DNA of 64,000 nt. Origin: Neckera pumila. Taxonomy: Eukaryota > Streptophyta > Bryopsida > Hypnales > Neckeraceae. A program made the translations under genes and the position numbers. Below the pieces are notes generated by a model. It saw nothing but the letters and a program-made list of their open reading frames with translations, was not told the DNA's origin and did not search any database. This document shows, piece after piece, positions 12,735 to 23,720 of the stretch (positions are counted from its first letter, which is position 1; each line of letters starts with the position of its first letter). The stretch lies in NCBI GenBank assembly GCA_963969595.1, contig OZ018416.1, forward strand, positions 22,460,065 to 22,524,064. Direction: 5' to 3'.

Positions 12735-12873
12735 GGGCCTCTTCACACTATGGCCGTCCAAGTCGAGAGTCAGTCGTTTCCACCAATCATATTGCAGGGT
12801 CCGTTGGTTCCACCAATCATATTGCTGAGTCCCACGGCCTCTCGACTTGGACGGCCATAGTGTGAAGAGGCCC
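12735..12873. mobile_element. Tourist-like MITE, 139 bp
   Basis: Inverted repeats beginning GGGCCTCTTCACACTATGG extend more than 30 bp and are almost perfect. A direct TAA flanks both ends (12732-12734 and 12874-12876). A TAA/TTA three-base duplication with GGGCC-type ends is the known pattern of PIF/Harbinger (Tourist) elements. The centre holds a short internal duplication around TTCCACCAATCATATTGC. Confidence 0.85.
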
Positions 12874-12876
12874 TAA

Positions 12877-14251
12877 AATAAGCTTCCCTTTTGCCCTGGC
12901 TGCTCCCAGGAGCTGTGAGTACCAAATCCTGCCAAATTGCTGCGTGCCTGCCTGTTCGTCTGTGAGGCGGTTCCAGTGAGGATAAACTACTCTATCTACT
13001 GTAGTGGAGGAGCATTTATGTTTAGTGAGGGTGCTTGCAAAGTCAATTGCCAGGGCAGCAGCACGAACTTCTAGACAAGTTGCAAGTACTTGCCATGGGA
13101 ACAGTGGTTTTGCCATCCAGTTTGATCTTATCTTGATCCAAGACATTCACTTCATAATATCATGTTTTGGGAAATTGTGCACCTCTGCAGGGAGATCTAC
13201 TACTGTGCTATGGATGAGGTTGTATTGCACAGCACACCCTGTTAGTCTGTTACAGACCAAGCCACAAGGGAGCAAAATGTCAGACATAACTTGCCCATGA
13301 TCTGGCTTCATCGCGACATCATGTAAGTTACTTGCACAACAGGGTTGTGGAAAAAATTCAAGGGAGAGAAATAGACTCCAACCATATATCCAAGTTGGCA
13401 TAAATTAAGAGTCCATTCCTTTGAAGTCCCACCTCAGATCTCAAGAAAAATGAAGAGCTATGGGTGGTGGGCTTTGCACATTAACTCCTAATGACCCAAG
13501 CGACCATTTTATGGTCGCTGCCCTGTTTTTTGAGCTTCCTGTTCTCAGATTTTGAGTATTTTGGAAAATAAAAAAGTAATTTTAGAAAATAGACTACAAT
13601 ACAAATTCAATGGCGGTGGTTTCATCAAATTCCAAGTTAAACTGCACCTTGTGGAATTTTTCAAAGTTAAGTGGTGTAGTGTAGTGTAGTTTACAGCTTG
13701 TATTTTTGGGTTCGGTTTGGGCATGGACTTAAAGGTCAATCAACCAATGTGCTTCTTGCCCACCTCATAAAGGGCAGATCCACCTCTAAAAGGGCAAATT
13801 CAAGGAGTTCAAGGAGAAACAAGTGTCCCATTCTTTTTTCTCTTGCAAACACTACTCAAATTTTAGTGACCACCATGCATTGCAAGCTTGACCATGAATT
13901 GTAAAATTCTTGGAATGTTATGAAATTTTGCATGTACACACTCTCAATTCTCTTAAGTTTCACTGAGCACAAAAAGGCACCATTTCAGAATGTTCTCACA
14001 AAGATATGCTCCTTCAAAGTGCGCTGCCCTGAATTTACATTGACCAGGAAAAACTTCAAAATTATATATCTCCTAAATTGTGGGGTCAAATAATTTGAAA
14101 GTTTTTGAGGTGCTCAATTTCAATGTTAAATTCAAGATCCTACAGTTACATTCTATCCAATCTCAAGAAAAAATGAACAAAGAAATTGCTCAAGTTGTTG
14201 GTAGTCTAGGCCCATTTTGAAAGAACCCCCCTGCCTTGGTTCATTAGGGGT
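12877..14251. other. Unassigned intergenic DNA
   Basis: No gene is recognised. The stretch 13910-14160 has phrases reminiscent of the TTAA elements (GATCCTACAGTTACAT, CTCCTAAATTGTGG) without identifiable ends, so it may be an old remnant. A short hairpin CGACCATTTTATGGTCG lies at about 13500. Confidence 0.4.
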
Positions 14252-14392
14252 TAAGGTAGACACACCCATTCCCGTCCCTTTAATATTACCTCCCTCATGT
14301 ACCAATGGTGCACATTTTCTTTCTAGAACATATTTCATTGGATACATGATGACGGAATTGGGTACACGGGTGAGAATTGTGTGTCTACCTTA
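14252..14392. mobile_element. MITE with TAAGGTAGACACAC ends
   Basis: 141 bp bounded by TAAGGTAGACACAC and its inverse GTGTGTCTACCTTA. The subterminal stretches also pair imperfectly (CCCATTCCCGT against ACGGAATTGGG). Terminal TAAGGTA links it to the neighbouring element at 14437. Confidence 0.8.
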
Positions 14393-14436
14393 TTTTACTA
14401 GTGTTGCTACCTCACTACACCTGTAAATCCACGGAG

Positions 14437-14993
14437 TAAGGTAGGAAGCTCTTAAAGCGACCTTTTAAGAGCTGATTGCATTTAGGGGGAAGCTAAAAGC
14501 TTTGAAACAATTTTTCGTAAATTTTTGTGGGAAGAATACTAGAATTGGCATCTAATCCAAGTCGTTCATATTTTTTGGACCTTTGTGGAATTTGTTTCAA
14601 TTTTTTGAAGTTGAAACGTAGTTGCCACTAAAAACAACCTCTCCTGAACAAAGTTGTCATATCAGACAGAATCGGACGAATCGGACGGAATCAGGGTTAA
14701 CTAGCTGCAAACTTTAGAGGCAAATAACTTTTGCAAAAATTATCCAAATTGGACAAATGAGATGTTTTTCGGCATCTACAAAAACTGTAGATGCCGAAAG
14801 ACATCTCATTTGTCCAATTTGGATAATTTTTGCAAAAGTTATTTGCCTCTAAAGTTTGCAGCCAGTCAACCCTGATTCCGTCCGATTCGTCCAACTCTGT
14901 CCGATATGACAACTCTACTCCTGAAATCTACATTGTTGGTGCTTTGAAGAAATTGCTTTTAGAGTCCGGTCCTTTTAAGAGCTGCCTACCTTA
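14437..14993. mobile_element. TAAGGTAGG MITE, copy 2, split by a hAT-like fold-back
   Basis: Ends are TAAGGTAGGAAGCTCTTAAA and the inverse TTTTAAGAGCTGCCTACCTTA-type sequence. The interior (ATTGGCATCTAATCC, CATATTTTTTGGACCTTTGT) matches the copy at 29065-29395. The fold-back 14649-14917 sits inside, so the host element is about 290 bp without it. Confidence 0.8.
14649..14917. mobile_element. hAT-like fold-back MITE with 8-bp target duplication
   Basis: Two arms of about 125 bp pair almost perfectly around a very short loop near 14780. Termini are CAAAGTTGTCATATC and, read inward from the right, TAGAGTTGTCATATC. CTCCTGAA occurs directly on both sides (14641-14648 and 14918-14925). An eight-base duplication with TAGAG-type ends is typical of hAT elements. 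Confidence 0.85.
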
Positions 14994-15037
14994 TGTTTTT
15001 CACTTATGTAGATTTGGGAAGAAAATGAAGAGTTAGT

Positions 15038-16855
15038 TTAACCCCAAAAGGACCAAGTGTCCGTTCGACGTACGCAAGAAATCTCGGGTAGGTTGAAGAA
15101 CTAATATTTTTTCCAATCCGATGCCCGGATCAAAAGTTATGTTGCCCTGAACTTTTAGGGCAGCTCGAGCAATTTGGGAATATTTTGGGAACCTTTTGCA
15201 AAAAAAGCTCATCAACTTTTGAAATTTAGTATGTATGTAGTTAGTAAAATACAATTGGCATACAGTTGTCCCCCAAAAAAACTAATTTTAATTCTCAAAT
15301 CACATTCTAAGAGGAGTCAAACTTTGTAAGCTATATTGAGGCAGTTTCAAGAAAAAACATTTTCTTCTAACTTCAAGCCCTATTAGCTTGCAATCTATGA
15401 AGTCAAAATTCTTGAAATTTTTTCCATTATGTTTCAAATGTTGGCCTCTAAATTTTTCACTGCTTGGATTTTAACCCCTAAAGGACCAAGGCCTTTTTTC
15501 TACCAAAAAACTCTCAAAACTGCCATTTCTAGAGCAAAGAGTAAAAAAATGTGAAAAATGTTTTTTTTGCATATCTAACCAAAGGATCTTATAACTACCT
15601 AGTATGAGAATGTGTGGAAAAAATTTCAGAATTTTTGACCGCATAGATTGCAAGATATCTGCGTTTAAAGTGGAAAAAACAAGATTTTCAGCACATTGCG
15701 GACCAGATTTTTTGACTTTAAACATTTTTGACTTTAAATTTTTGCACTACAGCGTTTTGAGCTTTAAATCTTTATAGTGGAGAATTGAGTTGAGAGTCTA
15801 GGAAAAAAAAAATCAAAAAAACTTAATTATCATTCTTTAAAAAATTGTTAAGTAGAAGTAGGTACGAGATAGAAGGAAAATGTAAAATATTCATATATTT
15901 TATATGGAATTAAAATGCACTAATTCCAATGGTGAGATTGTTCTAGCAAGCAAACTAAACCATCACAAAAAAAAAAGAATTGAAAAATTACTAAAATTGC
16001 ATTCCGAAATGAATCCTACAAGTTCATTTTTTCAAGAAGATGCTTTAATTGCTTGAAAAACAAGAATGTCCATAACTTCCTCATAGCAAATCCAATTGAA
16101 ATGAATCAAAGCTTTCCAGATAGACAAAAATATAATCTATGAGAAAAAAAATATTTAAGAAAAAAATTCAAAATTTTGCAAATTCTTTTTGCTGCCCTCC
16201 CTCCCCACGCATTCCAAGAAATGGCATAACTTCTTGCTCGAAGGTCCGATTTCAAATTTTTTTTCCGCCACATACCTCTCTCAATTCTTCACCTTCTCAA
16301 AAAGTTTCATAGAATCACAACAAAATTTCAGCCCGTAGGTACCTGCCCGAAAACGCATTTGTCCCCCGAAGGGACAATGGTCCTTTAGGGGTTAAATAAA
16401 AAATTCCTTGTTGCACAAGAAATCATCAAATAACGACTAGTGTATTGACAATCGACTTAATTTCCTTACATTGCAGGGTGATTTAGTGTAAGCTAGACAT
16501 CTCAGTTGCTTCTAAAAAATTTCATGAGTGAAGCTAACATTATATACTCAAGAATGGTCAAAATCCTCATTTTTGTGTTAAGCAAAAATTTTATTCCAAG
16601 AGGGCCCGAAGTCTGCTGACCATATTTTGCAAGAATGAAAAAAATTTGTTTTCTCACTTCAAACGTTATAATCTTTCTATCCATGTGATCAAATGAGCTG
16701 AATTCTTTTTCACTTTGCATTAAAATAATTTACTTCAATTTTGCACGGTTGAAGTTTCAAAAAAGAATTTCAATTTTCATTTTTGAATAAAATACCAAAA
16801 AAACGTAGTTTTGACAATGTCACCCTGAAACCCCCCTCGGTCCTTTAGGGGTTAA
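15038..16855 (+). mobile_element. TTAA element D1, family D, interrupted by B1
   Basis: The left end TTAACCCCAAAAGGACC lies at 15038 and the right end GGTCCTTTAGGGGTTAA at 16839-16855. Without the nested element B1 the copy is about 0.9 kb. Landmarks are GCCCGGATCAAAAGTTATG on the left and AGGGCCCGAAGTCTGCTGAC on the right. A reverse copy, D2, is at 52751-54390. Confidence 0.85.
15471..16395 (+). mobile_element. TTAA element B1, family B, forward, nested in D1
   Basis: Ends are TTAACCCCTAAAGGACC and GGTCCTTTAGGGGTTAA, both perfect, giving a 925-bp element. Sister copy D2 shows the same insertion point uninterrupted with a single TTAA at 54107-54110. A short minus-strand open frame of 84 codons runs inward from the left end; related frames occur in other B copies. 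Confidence 0.92.
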
Positions 16856-17076
16856 AGTCACTTGTAGGGCTCTTGGGCAACATGAGATTACTTCTTGGAA
16901 GGAAACCATCACCGGCATCCCTCTTCAGCCCTTTGATCAGGACAACAACTACTGCCCATCCAACTCATTTAACTCCTAAAGGGGACCAAAGAGCCCAATT
17001 TAGGCTTTATGAGAATTTGGATAGCCTCTATTGATTTGATAATTTAATAATTTTGAATGAACTTTTAGAATAAACT

Positions 17077-17516
17077 AGTGTAACCCTGTGCCGTTGGCCC
17101 AATTTTCATCTACTCCCGGTTCCACTCCTGGTTCTACTTCCGATTCTACTCCCAGTTCTACTTCCGGTTCTACTCCCAGTTCTACTTCCGGTTCTACTCC
17201 CAGTTCTACTTCCGGTTCTACTCCCAGTTCTACTCCCAGTTCTACTTCCGGTTCTACTCCCAATACCAAGAACGCCACCAAAATCAAAGTAAAAGTAATT
17301 TTCTAAATTTTTAATCAATAAATACTTTGAAATTCAATAACTTTTGCACCACCGCTCCAAACGCCACAAAACCAAGCCGGTGCACCCCTCCTCGGCGAGA
17401 GCTTTCCGACGGTACCAAGCACGCGGCTGGGGGACGCACGGTCAGGAAGTTGTCCATGCTACAAACAAAATAAAACAAAACAAACAAACAAACAACCTGA
17501 TTTAAGGTATTGATTA
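17077..17516. repeat. Repeat family M, copy 1
   Basis: Shares GTGCACCCCTCC, GAGAGCTTTCC-like, GGACGCACGGTC and a terminal AACAAACAAACAACCT run with two copies at 21150-21560. The family begins near ACTAGTGT...CTGTGCC. Its class is unknown. Confidence 0.65.
17108..17262 (+). repeat. 12/24-bp minisatellite
   Basis: About twelve alternating 12-bp units, TTCTACTTCCGG and TTCTACTCCCAG with variants. All units keep the triplet phase, so all strands read through; the + frame would give a Ser-Thr-Pro/Gly repeat. There is no start context or homologous gene, so I treat it as non-coding. Confidence 0.9.
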
Positions 17517-18510
17517 TATTCATCATAATCTACATGTGAAGCTTTGTTTCATATCATTCCAATAAATAATGCAAAAATTAGAAGGATTTTTTGATTTCAA
17601 TGTCAAACCGGGCAATAAAAAATATACTCCACAAAAAAAATTCATGAATTTTTTCGGAATTTTATAGATTAATACCTACTATTCAAAAAAATTGAACCAT
17701 TCAATTCCAAATAATGAAGTAAAAGTTACGAGGAGTTTTATTTGTGAGCAATGACAGTAGAAAAAACATGTAAGTCATCTTTGCTCTCAATTTTGAAAAT
17801 TTTCAAATTAAAATTTTAAAAAAATAACAATAATTGTTTACTAGAACATTCTCACCATTGGAATTGAGAATTTTCAATTTCTTATAAAAGTTATTAGCAA
17901 ATTTGTTTTTGCTTTCATTCTATACTACCTTCCATTTTATAATTTTTCTAAAGATAAATATGAAGTCCTTTGTCTAACTCAATTTTCAATATTTTTGAAA
18001 AAACAAACAAACAAGGGGTGTAGATTGTTCATTACAACATTACGACTGTTGGGATTGGCATTTTCAATTCCATATTTAAATTCTTGTGACAACTTTGCAT
18101 TTTGAGTCATTCTCTACCTCTTCCTACTTACTATTTTTTCCTATATGCTGTACAATTCCAAATAATCTGAAAATTTTCAAGCATGTAGACAACTTGCCTT
18201 GAAGAATGAATCCAAAGAGTAACCACCATTTTGGACATTTTTTCATACAAATGTGACCTTGTGAAGGGCAACTACCCGGATTTTTGCAGTGACAAAAAAA
18301 GGATTTTTATGAATTCAAACGCTATTATCTTGCAATCCACATGGTGGAAAATTCTAAAACTTTTTCCACATCTTCTTAAACCAGTGTACTACAAGATCCT
18401 ACGAGTACATGTGTTCAAAATGTTTTTTTCTAAAATTTGGTACTTGTATTAGAATGGCAGTTTTGGAGTGGTTTTGGTGAAAACATAGTCAAAAACATTT
18501 AGGGGTTAAA

Positions 18511-19460
18511 ATATAAATATTGATGAAGATTTTGCCCTTGCTTTGGGAACAAGTATTTTGAAGCGGTTTTGGGCTTACAAACACGTTGGTCCTTTAACAT
18601 CACCAATGACACGTTGAGGTTGGCCATCTTCTGGAGGCTATGATACACTTGCAATAAGCTCATTTTTTAAGGGGAAGATATTTGCATTCCATAAATCTAC
18701 ACTTTAGCTTGACGTTATACTATTCCTTGTAGGCATGGCTCATAGAAACCACATTCTCTTCTACTTCTACTATTGTAGTGAGGATAGACATTCATCTCTC
18801 AGCCTTCCTCTTAAACTAAATCGCCCGCGTGAGCCGGATTGATTGTTTCCCCTAAAAAAATGAAGAGTGACACCAAGACTATATATAGTTGCCAGAAGGG
18901 AGACTCTATACCTACATAAAAATATAGAAAGGAAAGTGCTTAATTGCATAGTGTAATGTTGGAGATGAAGTTATGCTAGTTTGTAGGTATTTATTAACTA
19001 TTGAAATTAGTAGAGAGAAGTTGGTTATTTTCTACACTAAAAAGTGAAATTAGATTGCATGAATAATTAGATTGTCTTACTCCCCAAAAGTTACTTTACA
19101 AACCATCAAAGTCAATAGATATTTCTATGAATTTTTCCATTTATTCACATGGAGGTTCATGAGTCCCAATTACAATAATACCTAATGCAAAAGTACTACG
19201 TACATTGTTTGTGTGTACCTGGTCCCTTCCTGTCAAGCCAATTATGGTTGGCAAGTGGGCATTATACCCTTTTGCAATGAAAGCTTGTTTCATTTGTTTA
19301 AAAAAAGTAATATTTACTTAGTAAAAGAAAACATTTATGTAGTGTCAAATGTTGAGAAATTAGTGTAGGGTAGCCTAATTTCAATCTTTCATGTAGTTTC
19401 TTTTGTAAAAAGAATGTATGAAGCATATTTGATGGTAATGTTGATATTAGCAATGTGTTT
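18511..19460. other. Intergenic DNA with a LINE-like tail
   Basis: Mostly unassigned. At about 19242-19315 (+) the phrase TTTTGCAATGAAAGCTTGTT followed by TCATTTGTTT and an A-run matches the LINE-like 3' ends elsewhere. GTGAAATTAGATTGC near 19050 resembles the termini of MITE family L. Confidence 0.4.
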
Positions 19461-20513
19461 TTAACTCTTAAAGGACCGGCATGTGCTTTTTGGCTGTAGA
19501 GAAATTTTGGGCAGGTACATGTGACTAGAGATTTCCATGTTTTAGGCTAGAATTTTCATAGAAGATGGGCGCAAGGAAAATCTTTCATATGCACTAAATT
19601 TCATGACATTTGGAAACACGAGTCAAAAGTTATGACCTAATATGTTATTTTTTTTTGTAACTGGGCAGTCTGGGCAAATTAAAAAAATCATTTTTTTCAA
19701 AAACAAAAATTTGAAACTGGTTTTCTAGAGTTATATAAACATAAAAAGCTTTGAATCATTCCATTTTGATCAATGAGTCAAAAGTTATGAGGATTTTTTG
19801 TTTGCGGGCAGTTAGGGATTCTGTACACTAAAATAAACTATAAAGTCCTTTACTAACTCAATTTTTAACATTTTTTGAAAAAAAATAAAATCATAGGATT
19901 TCTTGATGTTTTATTGAACATCATTGTTGATGTAAAAACATGGGTTGTCAACTGTAATGTCCACAAAAATGCGTTCCAAAAAATAGTAAAAACGTCCTAA
20001 AAAATATGGGTTTCTTATAGTGATTGTTTTATTAAAACATTGCAACCATTGGGATTGGCATTTTTCAATTCCATAATTAAATTCTTAACAATTTAGTATT
20101 TTGAATCATTCTCTACTATTGTCTACTTACTATATTTTTTCTATATGTTGTACAAATCCAAATGATCTAAAAATTTTCAAGCAAGTAGCCAACTTGTCTA
20201 GGAAAAAAAGTCCAAAGAAGCACCACCATTTTGGAAAAAAATTTCATAGAAAAGTGAGCTTGTGAAGTGCAACTACCCTATTTTCCGGAGGGCTAGAAAA
20301 ATGATTTCAATGAATTTGAATGCTTATATCTTGCAATCCACGTAGTGGAAATTCTTGAAATTATTACCACATGTTCTCAAGTCAGCATAATATAAGATCC
20401 TACGATTACATGTGTCAAAAAAATTTGTTTTTAAAAAAATTTGGTAATTGTTCTAAAGATGCCAGTTTTTGAGCGTTCTTGGTGAAAACATATCATGGAG
20501 CTTTAGGTATTAA
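19461..20513 (+). mobile_element. TTAA element A2, family A, forward
   Basis: Left end TTAACTCTTAAAGGACC, right end GCTTTAGGTATTAA. It is collinear with A1 except for an extra segment of about 125 bp at 19885-20010 (ATGGGTTGTCAACTG). Family A landmarks GTCAAAAGTTATGACC and GAATCATTCCATTTTGATC are well kept. Confidence 0.85.
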
Positions 20514-21149
20514 TGTTTGTTTTGTTTTGAAAATGTTAAGTTCTTCTTGTAGTTTCAAGATGGATGGAATATGAATGGTGCTATGTGCACTAGCTATAAT
20601 TACTATTAGTAGGTGTACATTCCAACCATGAGTGGTAATGTTTTAAATAGTTGATATTTATTGATTTTTAAAGATTTGTAATATAGAAAGAAGCGATCAT
20701 TACAATATGTGAATTTGATAAATTGTATTTTAGGATTTTTATGGACCTCATCTAATGCTCCCAACATTGTTGAAGGGGGAAAAGGAACTCTTAAAGTAGT
20801 TAAAGTACAAAAGGATTTCCTTAAACCATGGAGGAATATTTCAAAATTTAAAATACTTACATCTAATTAGAATTTTCTAAAAATAAATAATATTTGCAAC
20901 AAAAGTCTTGCATGTTATATGTGGATAAATATAGAGTTGAAGGTGCAAATATTTTAATAGTACTAGATCGAGGAGTCACTTCATTCATTTCTAAGAAAAA
21001 CATAAGAGGTAACTATTCTTTTGTCTTTTAGAGGATAGACACCCCATTGCAAACTAAGTGCGACACTATAGATAAGTAGGTAAATCAGGAATCATTAAGT
21101 TAAAATCTCATTCTAGCAAAATTAACATGGACTATGTTGTTGCTACAAT
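20514..21149. other. Unassigned AT-rich DNA
   Basis: No gene or repeat recognised. Confidence 0.35.
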
Positions 21150-21560
21150 ATAATAAGAGTAAAAGTAAATTTCTATAACTTTTATATCTATAGATCCAAA
21201 CACCACAAAGCAAAGTCCATGCACACATCCTTGCAAAAGACTTTCCAACGCTATTAAGAACACAACGGGAAACATACAGTTCGGGAAATCTCATTGTAAC
21301 AAACAAATAAACAAGTTAATTTAATGTATGGACTAGTGTGCTCTGTGCCATTGCCATAGGCAAAATAAAAGTAAATTTCAAATTTTTTTAATAATAAAAT
21401 AACTCAAAAATCCATAACTTTCACATCGCAGGTCTAAATGCCACAAAACAAAGCTAGTGCACCCCTCCTTGTTGAGGACTTTATAATACCAAACACACAG
21501 TTGGAGGACGCACGGTCTAGGAGATCTCATAGTAACAAACAAACAAACAACCTAATAAGG
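21150..21560. repeat. Repeat family M, two tandem copies
   Basis: Copies at about 21150-21316 and 21331-21560 both run from AAAGTAAATTTC through CACCACAAAGC/GCCACAAAAC to an AACAAACAAA-rich end. They match the copy at 17077-17516. The second begins ACTAGTGTGCTCTGTGCC, where copy 1 has ACTAGTGTAACCCTGTGCC. Confidence 0.7.
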
Positions 21561-21837
21561 TACAAATAGTTAAGGTGAGATCTTAAAAAAGAACCTTTAG
21601 ATATCATCAAGAAGGGCCAAGTGATTATTTGCCCGCACATACATTTTAAAGAGTCTTTGTGTGCAAGATGACAATTGAACATTTGAACAAGAAGATAAGA
21701 GCGACTAAATTTTCATAGTGGGGTTGAAAAAGACATTTTCTTTGACATTTTCAAACAGACTCTTTGAATTTTGTCCATAACTTTTTTTGGAGGCTCAAAA
21801 TCACAAACGAGTTTTTGGAGATGAAAGTTAGCTTGAT

Positions 21838-22693
21838 TTAACCCCTAAAGAACCATAAGGTCATCACGTGGCTTTTGGAACTACATCTATAGAAAATTTG
21901 ATATTTTAACCTCACTAACAACTTATAAACAACAAAGAGACACTAAAAGTTTTTTCTTCTCAAATTTGTTGGTGCAATCCAATTGAAAAATGATCAAGTT
22001 TGCAATTTTTGGTGAGTTTTTTGAGAATAGAAAAAACATTATGAGGCCGTCACTTCACATCCTCATATCTTTTCTTCTACAGCTCAAAACTATTTGAAAA
22101 AACTTACACATCAATGTTATGATGTTATGTACTCGTAGAAAAAAAAATAGAGTCTTTGGAGCATTTTTGAGCATTTCCATTTCAACATTTGCATTTCAGC
22201 GTACATACAAAGTATTGCCTAACCGAGTATATTTCGTTGACTAATTTGGAACCAAGGCATTTTCATGCCACATTTAACTACTTCTAGACTATTGGATGAA
22301 TTCTGGACAAAATGTTTACAAGTCTCCAGATAATATCATCTGGAGATCTCCAGTTGTTTGTATAAATTTTTGGATGCTTTGCATAGATCTCTAAATGTTT
22401 AAAATCGATCTCCCAATGTTTTGCATTATCTCTCAATGATTATTTTCTGATGATTTTTCTCCAAATTTTGTTTTTGAACTCTTTGAAGTCCAAAAGTCGT
22501 TAATCTTGGCATTTTCTCAAAAACTGTGCGATTTTATTGATTTTTTTTATAGGAAAGCTACATAAGTCTTCTTTCATTTCAGTGGTGGCTATCATCAAAA
22601 TTATTCCACACAAATGAAGAATTTAACTTGTTACAAGAGCTAGTCAAGAAAACAAGAGCTATGTTCAAATATCCTTGTTCCTTTAGGGATTAA
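21838..22693 (+). mobile_element. TTAA element E1, family E
   Basis: 856 bp from TTAACCCCTAAAGAACC to GTTCCTTTAGGGATTAA. The interior differs from families A-D. Its 3' part (GGCATTTTCTCAAAAACTG, AGTCTTCTTTCATTTCAGTG, TTACAAGAGCTAGTCAAG) recurs in inverse orientation at 40366-40760. A self-complementary AGATAATATCATCT lies at about 22337. Confidence 0.8.
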
Positions 22694-22699
22694 CTTTTT

Positions 22700-23608
22700 T
22701 TAACCCCTAGAGGACCGAGGCCCTTTTTTTGCCAAAAAACATTGAATGCTGCCATTTCAATAGCAAAGGGTAAAAAAAAAATGTAATGTTTTTTTCCACA
22801 GCTAACCATAGAATCTTACACCTAACTAGTATAAAAAAGTGTGGAAATTTTTTTCGAATTTTTGACCGCACAGATTGCAAGACATTTGCGTTTAAAGTGA
22901 AAAAAACAAGTTTTTCAGCACATGTGGGACTGGATTTTATGACTTTGAACATTTTAAACTTAAAGTTTTGTACTATAGAGTTTTAAGCTTTAAATCTTTA
23001 TAGTGGAGAATTGAGTTGAGAATGTAAAATAAAAAAGAAACTCAAAAAAACTTAATTTTCATTCTTAAGAAATTTGTTAAATAGAAGTAGGTACAAGATA
23101 GAAGGAAAATCTAAAATATTAATATCTTTTGGATGGAATTAAAATGCACAAATCCCAATTTTGAGATTTTTCTAGCAATTAAATTCGACCATGCAAAAAC
23201 AAAAAAATTTGAATGATTGAAAATGAATCCTTTGCGTTATTTTTTTCAAAAAGATACTCTAACTGTCCGAAAAACAAGATTGTCCATAACTTCTTCATAA
23301 CAAATCCAAATGCAATGGGTCAAATCTTTCCAAATAGACAAAACTTAATCTATGAGAAAAAAATTCAAAAGAAAAATTCGAGTTTTGGCAAATTCTTTTT
23401 AGTTGCCCCCCGTCCCTTGTTTTGAGCTTATTTGGTCATAACTCTTGTTTCCGGGCACCGATATTGAAAAAATTGTATTTCCACAAAGCTTATCAGTTTT
23501 GCTATCTTCAAAAATTGTTTCATAAAATCTCAACAAAAATTCAGCCCGTAGGTACTTGCACGAAATCCCATTTGTCCCGCAAAGGGACAATGGTCCTTTA
23601 GGGGCTAA
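22700..23608 (+). mobile_element. TTAA element B2, family B, forward
   Basis: 909 bp from TTAACCCCTAGAGGACC to GGTCCTTTAGGGGCTAA. It lies only 6 bp after E1, head to tail. The interior is collinear with B1 (GACCGCACAGATTGCAAGA, GTTAAATAGAAGTAGGTAC, CAGCCCGTAGGTACTTGC). Confidence 0.88.
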
Positions 23609-23720
23609 TTGAAAGTTTTTTGAAAATTTTATTCTATTATACCTAAATGAGGTTGGACATTCTACTTTAAATACAATTCTTGCTTTTGGTTTAACTATAA
23701 GTGGTTGAGCTCCTACTAAT

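Larger units (their letters stand above)
16969..18510 (+). mobile_element. Mosaic TTAA element with internal minisatellite
   Basis: It starts TTAACTCCTAAAGGGGACC and ends CATTTAGGGGTTAA. Between them lie an M repeat with a minisatellite (17077-17516), one partial A-like segment (about 17540-17950), then the 3' half of a second A copy (17955-18510). It is probably two damaged copies joined, with another insertion. Confidence 0.6.
21770..23720. mobile_element. Partial fold-back element H1, host of E1 and B2
   Basis: The flanks match the right half of the palindrome at 58875-59481: GTTTTTGGAGATGAAAGTTA before the insertion, CTATTATACCTAAATGAGG and GTGGTTGAGCTCCTACTAAT after it. Elements E1 and B2 separate the two pieces. 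The left arm is not clearly present. Confidence 0.55.

Noticed and set aside
17075..17318. Open frames on both strands across the minisatellite
   Set aside because: The 12-bp period is a multiple of three, so every frame stays open; there is no gene context or homologue.
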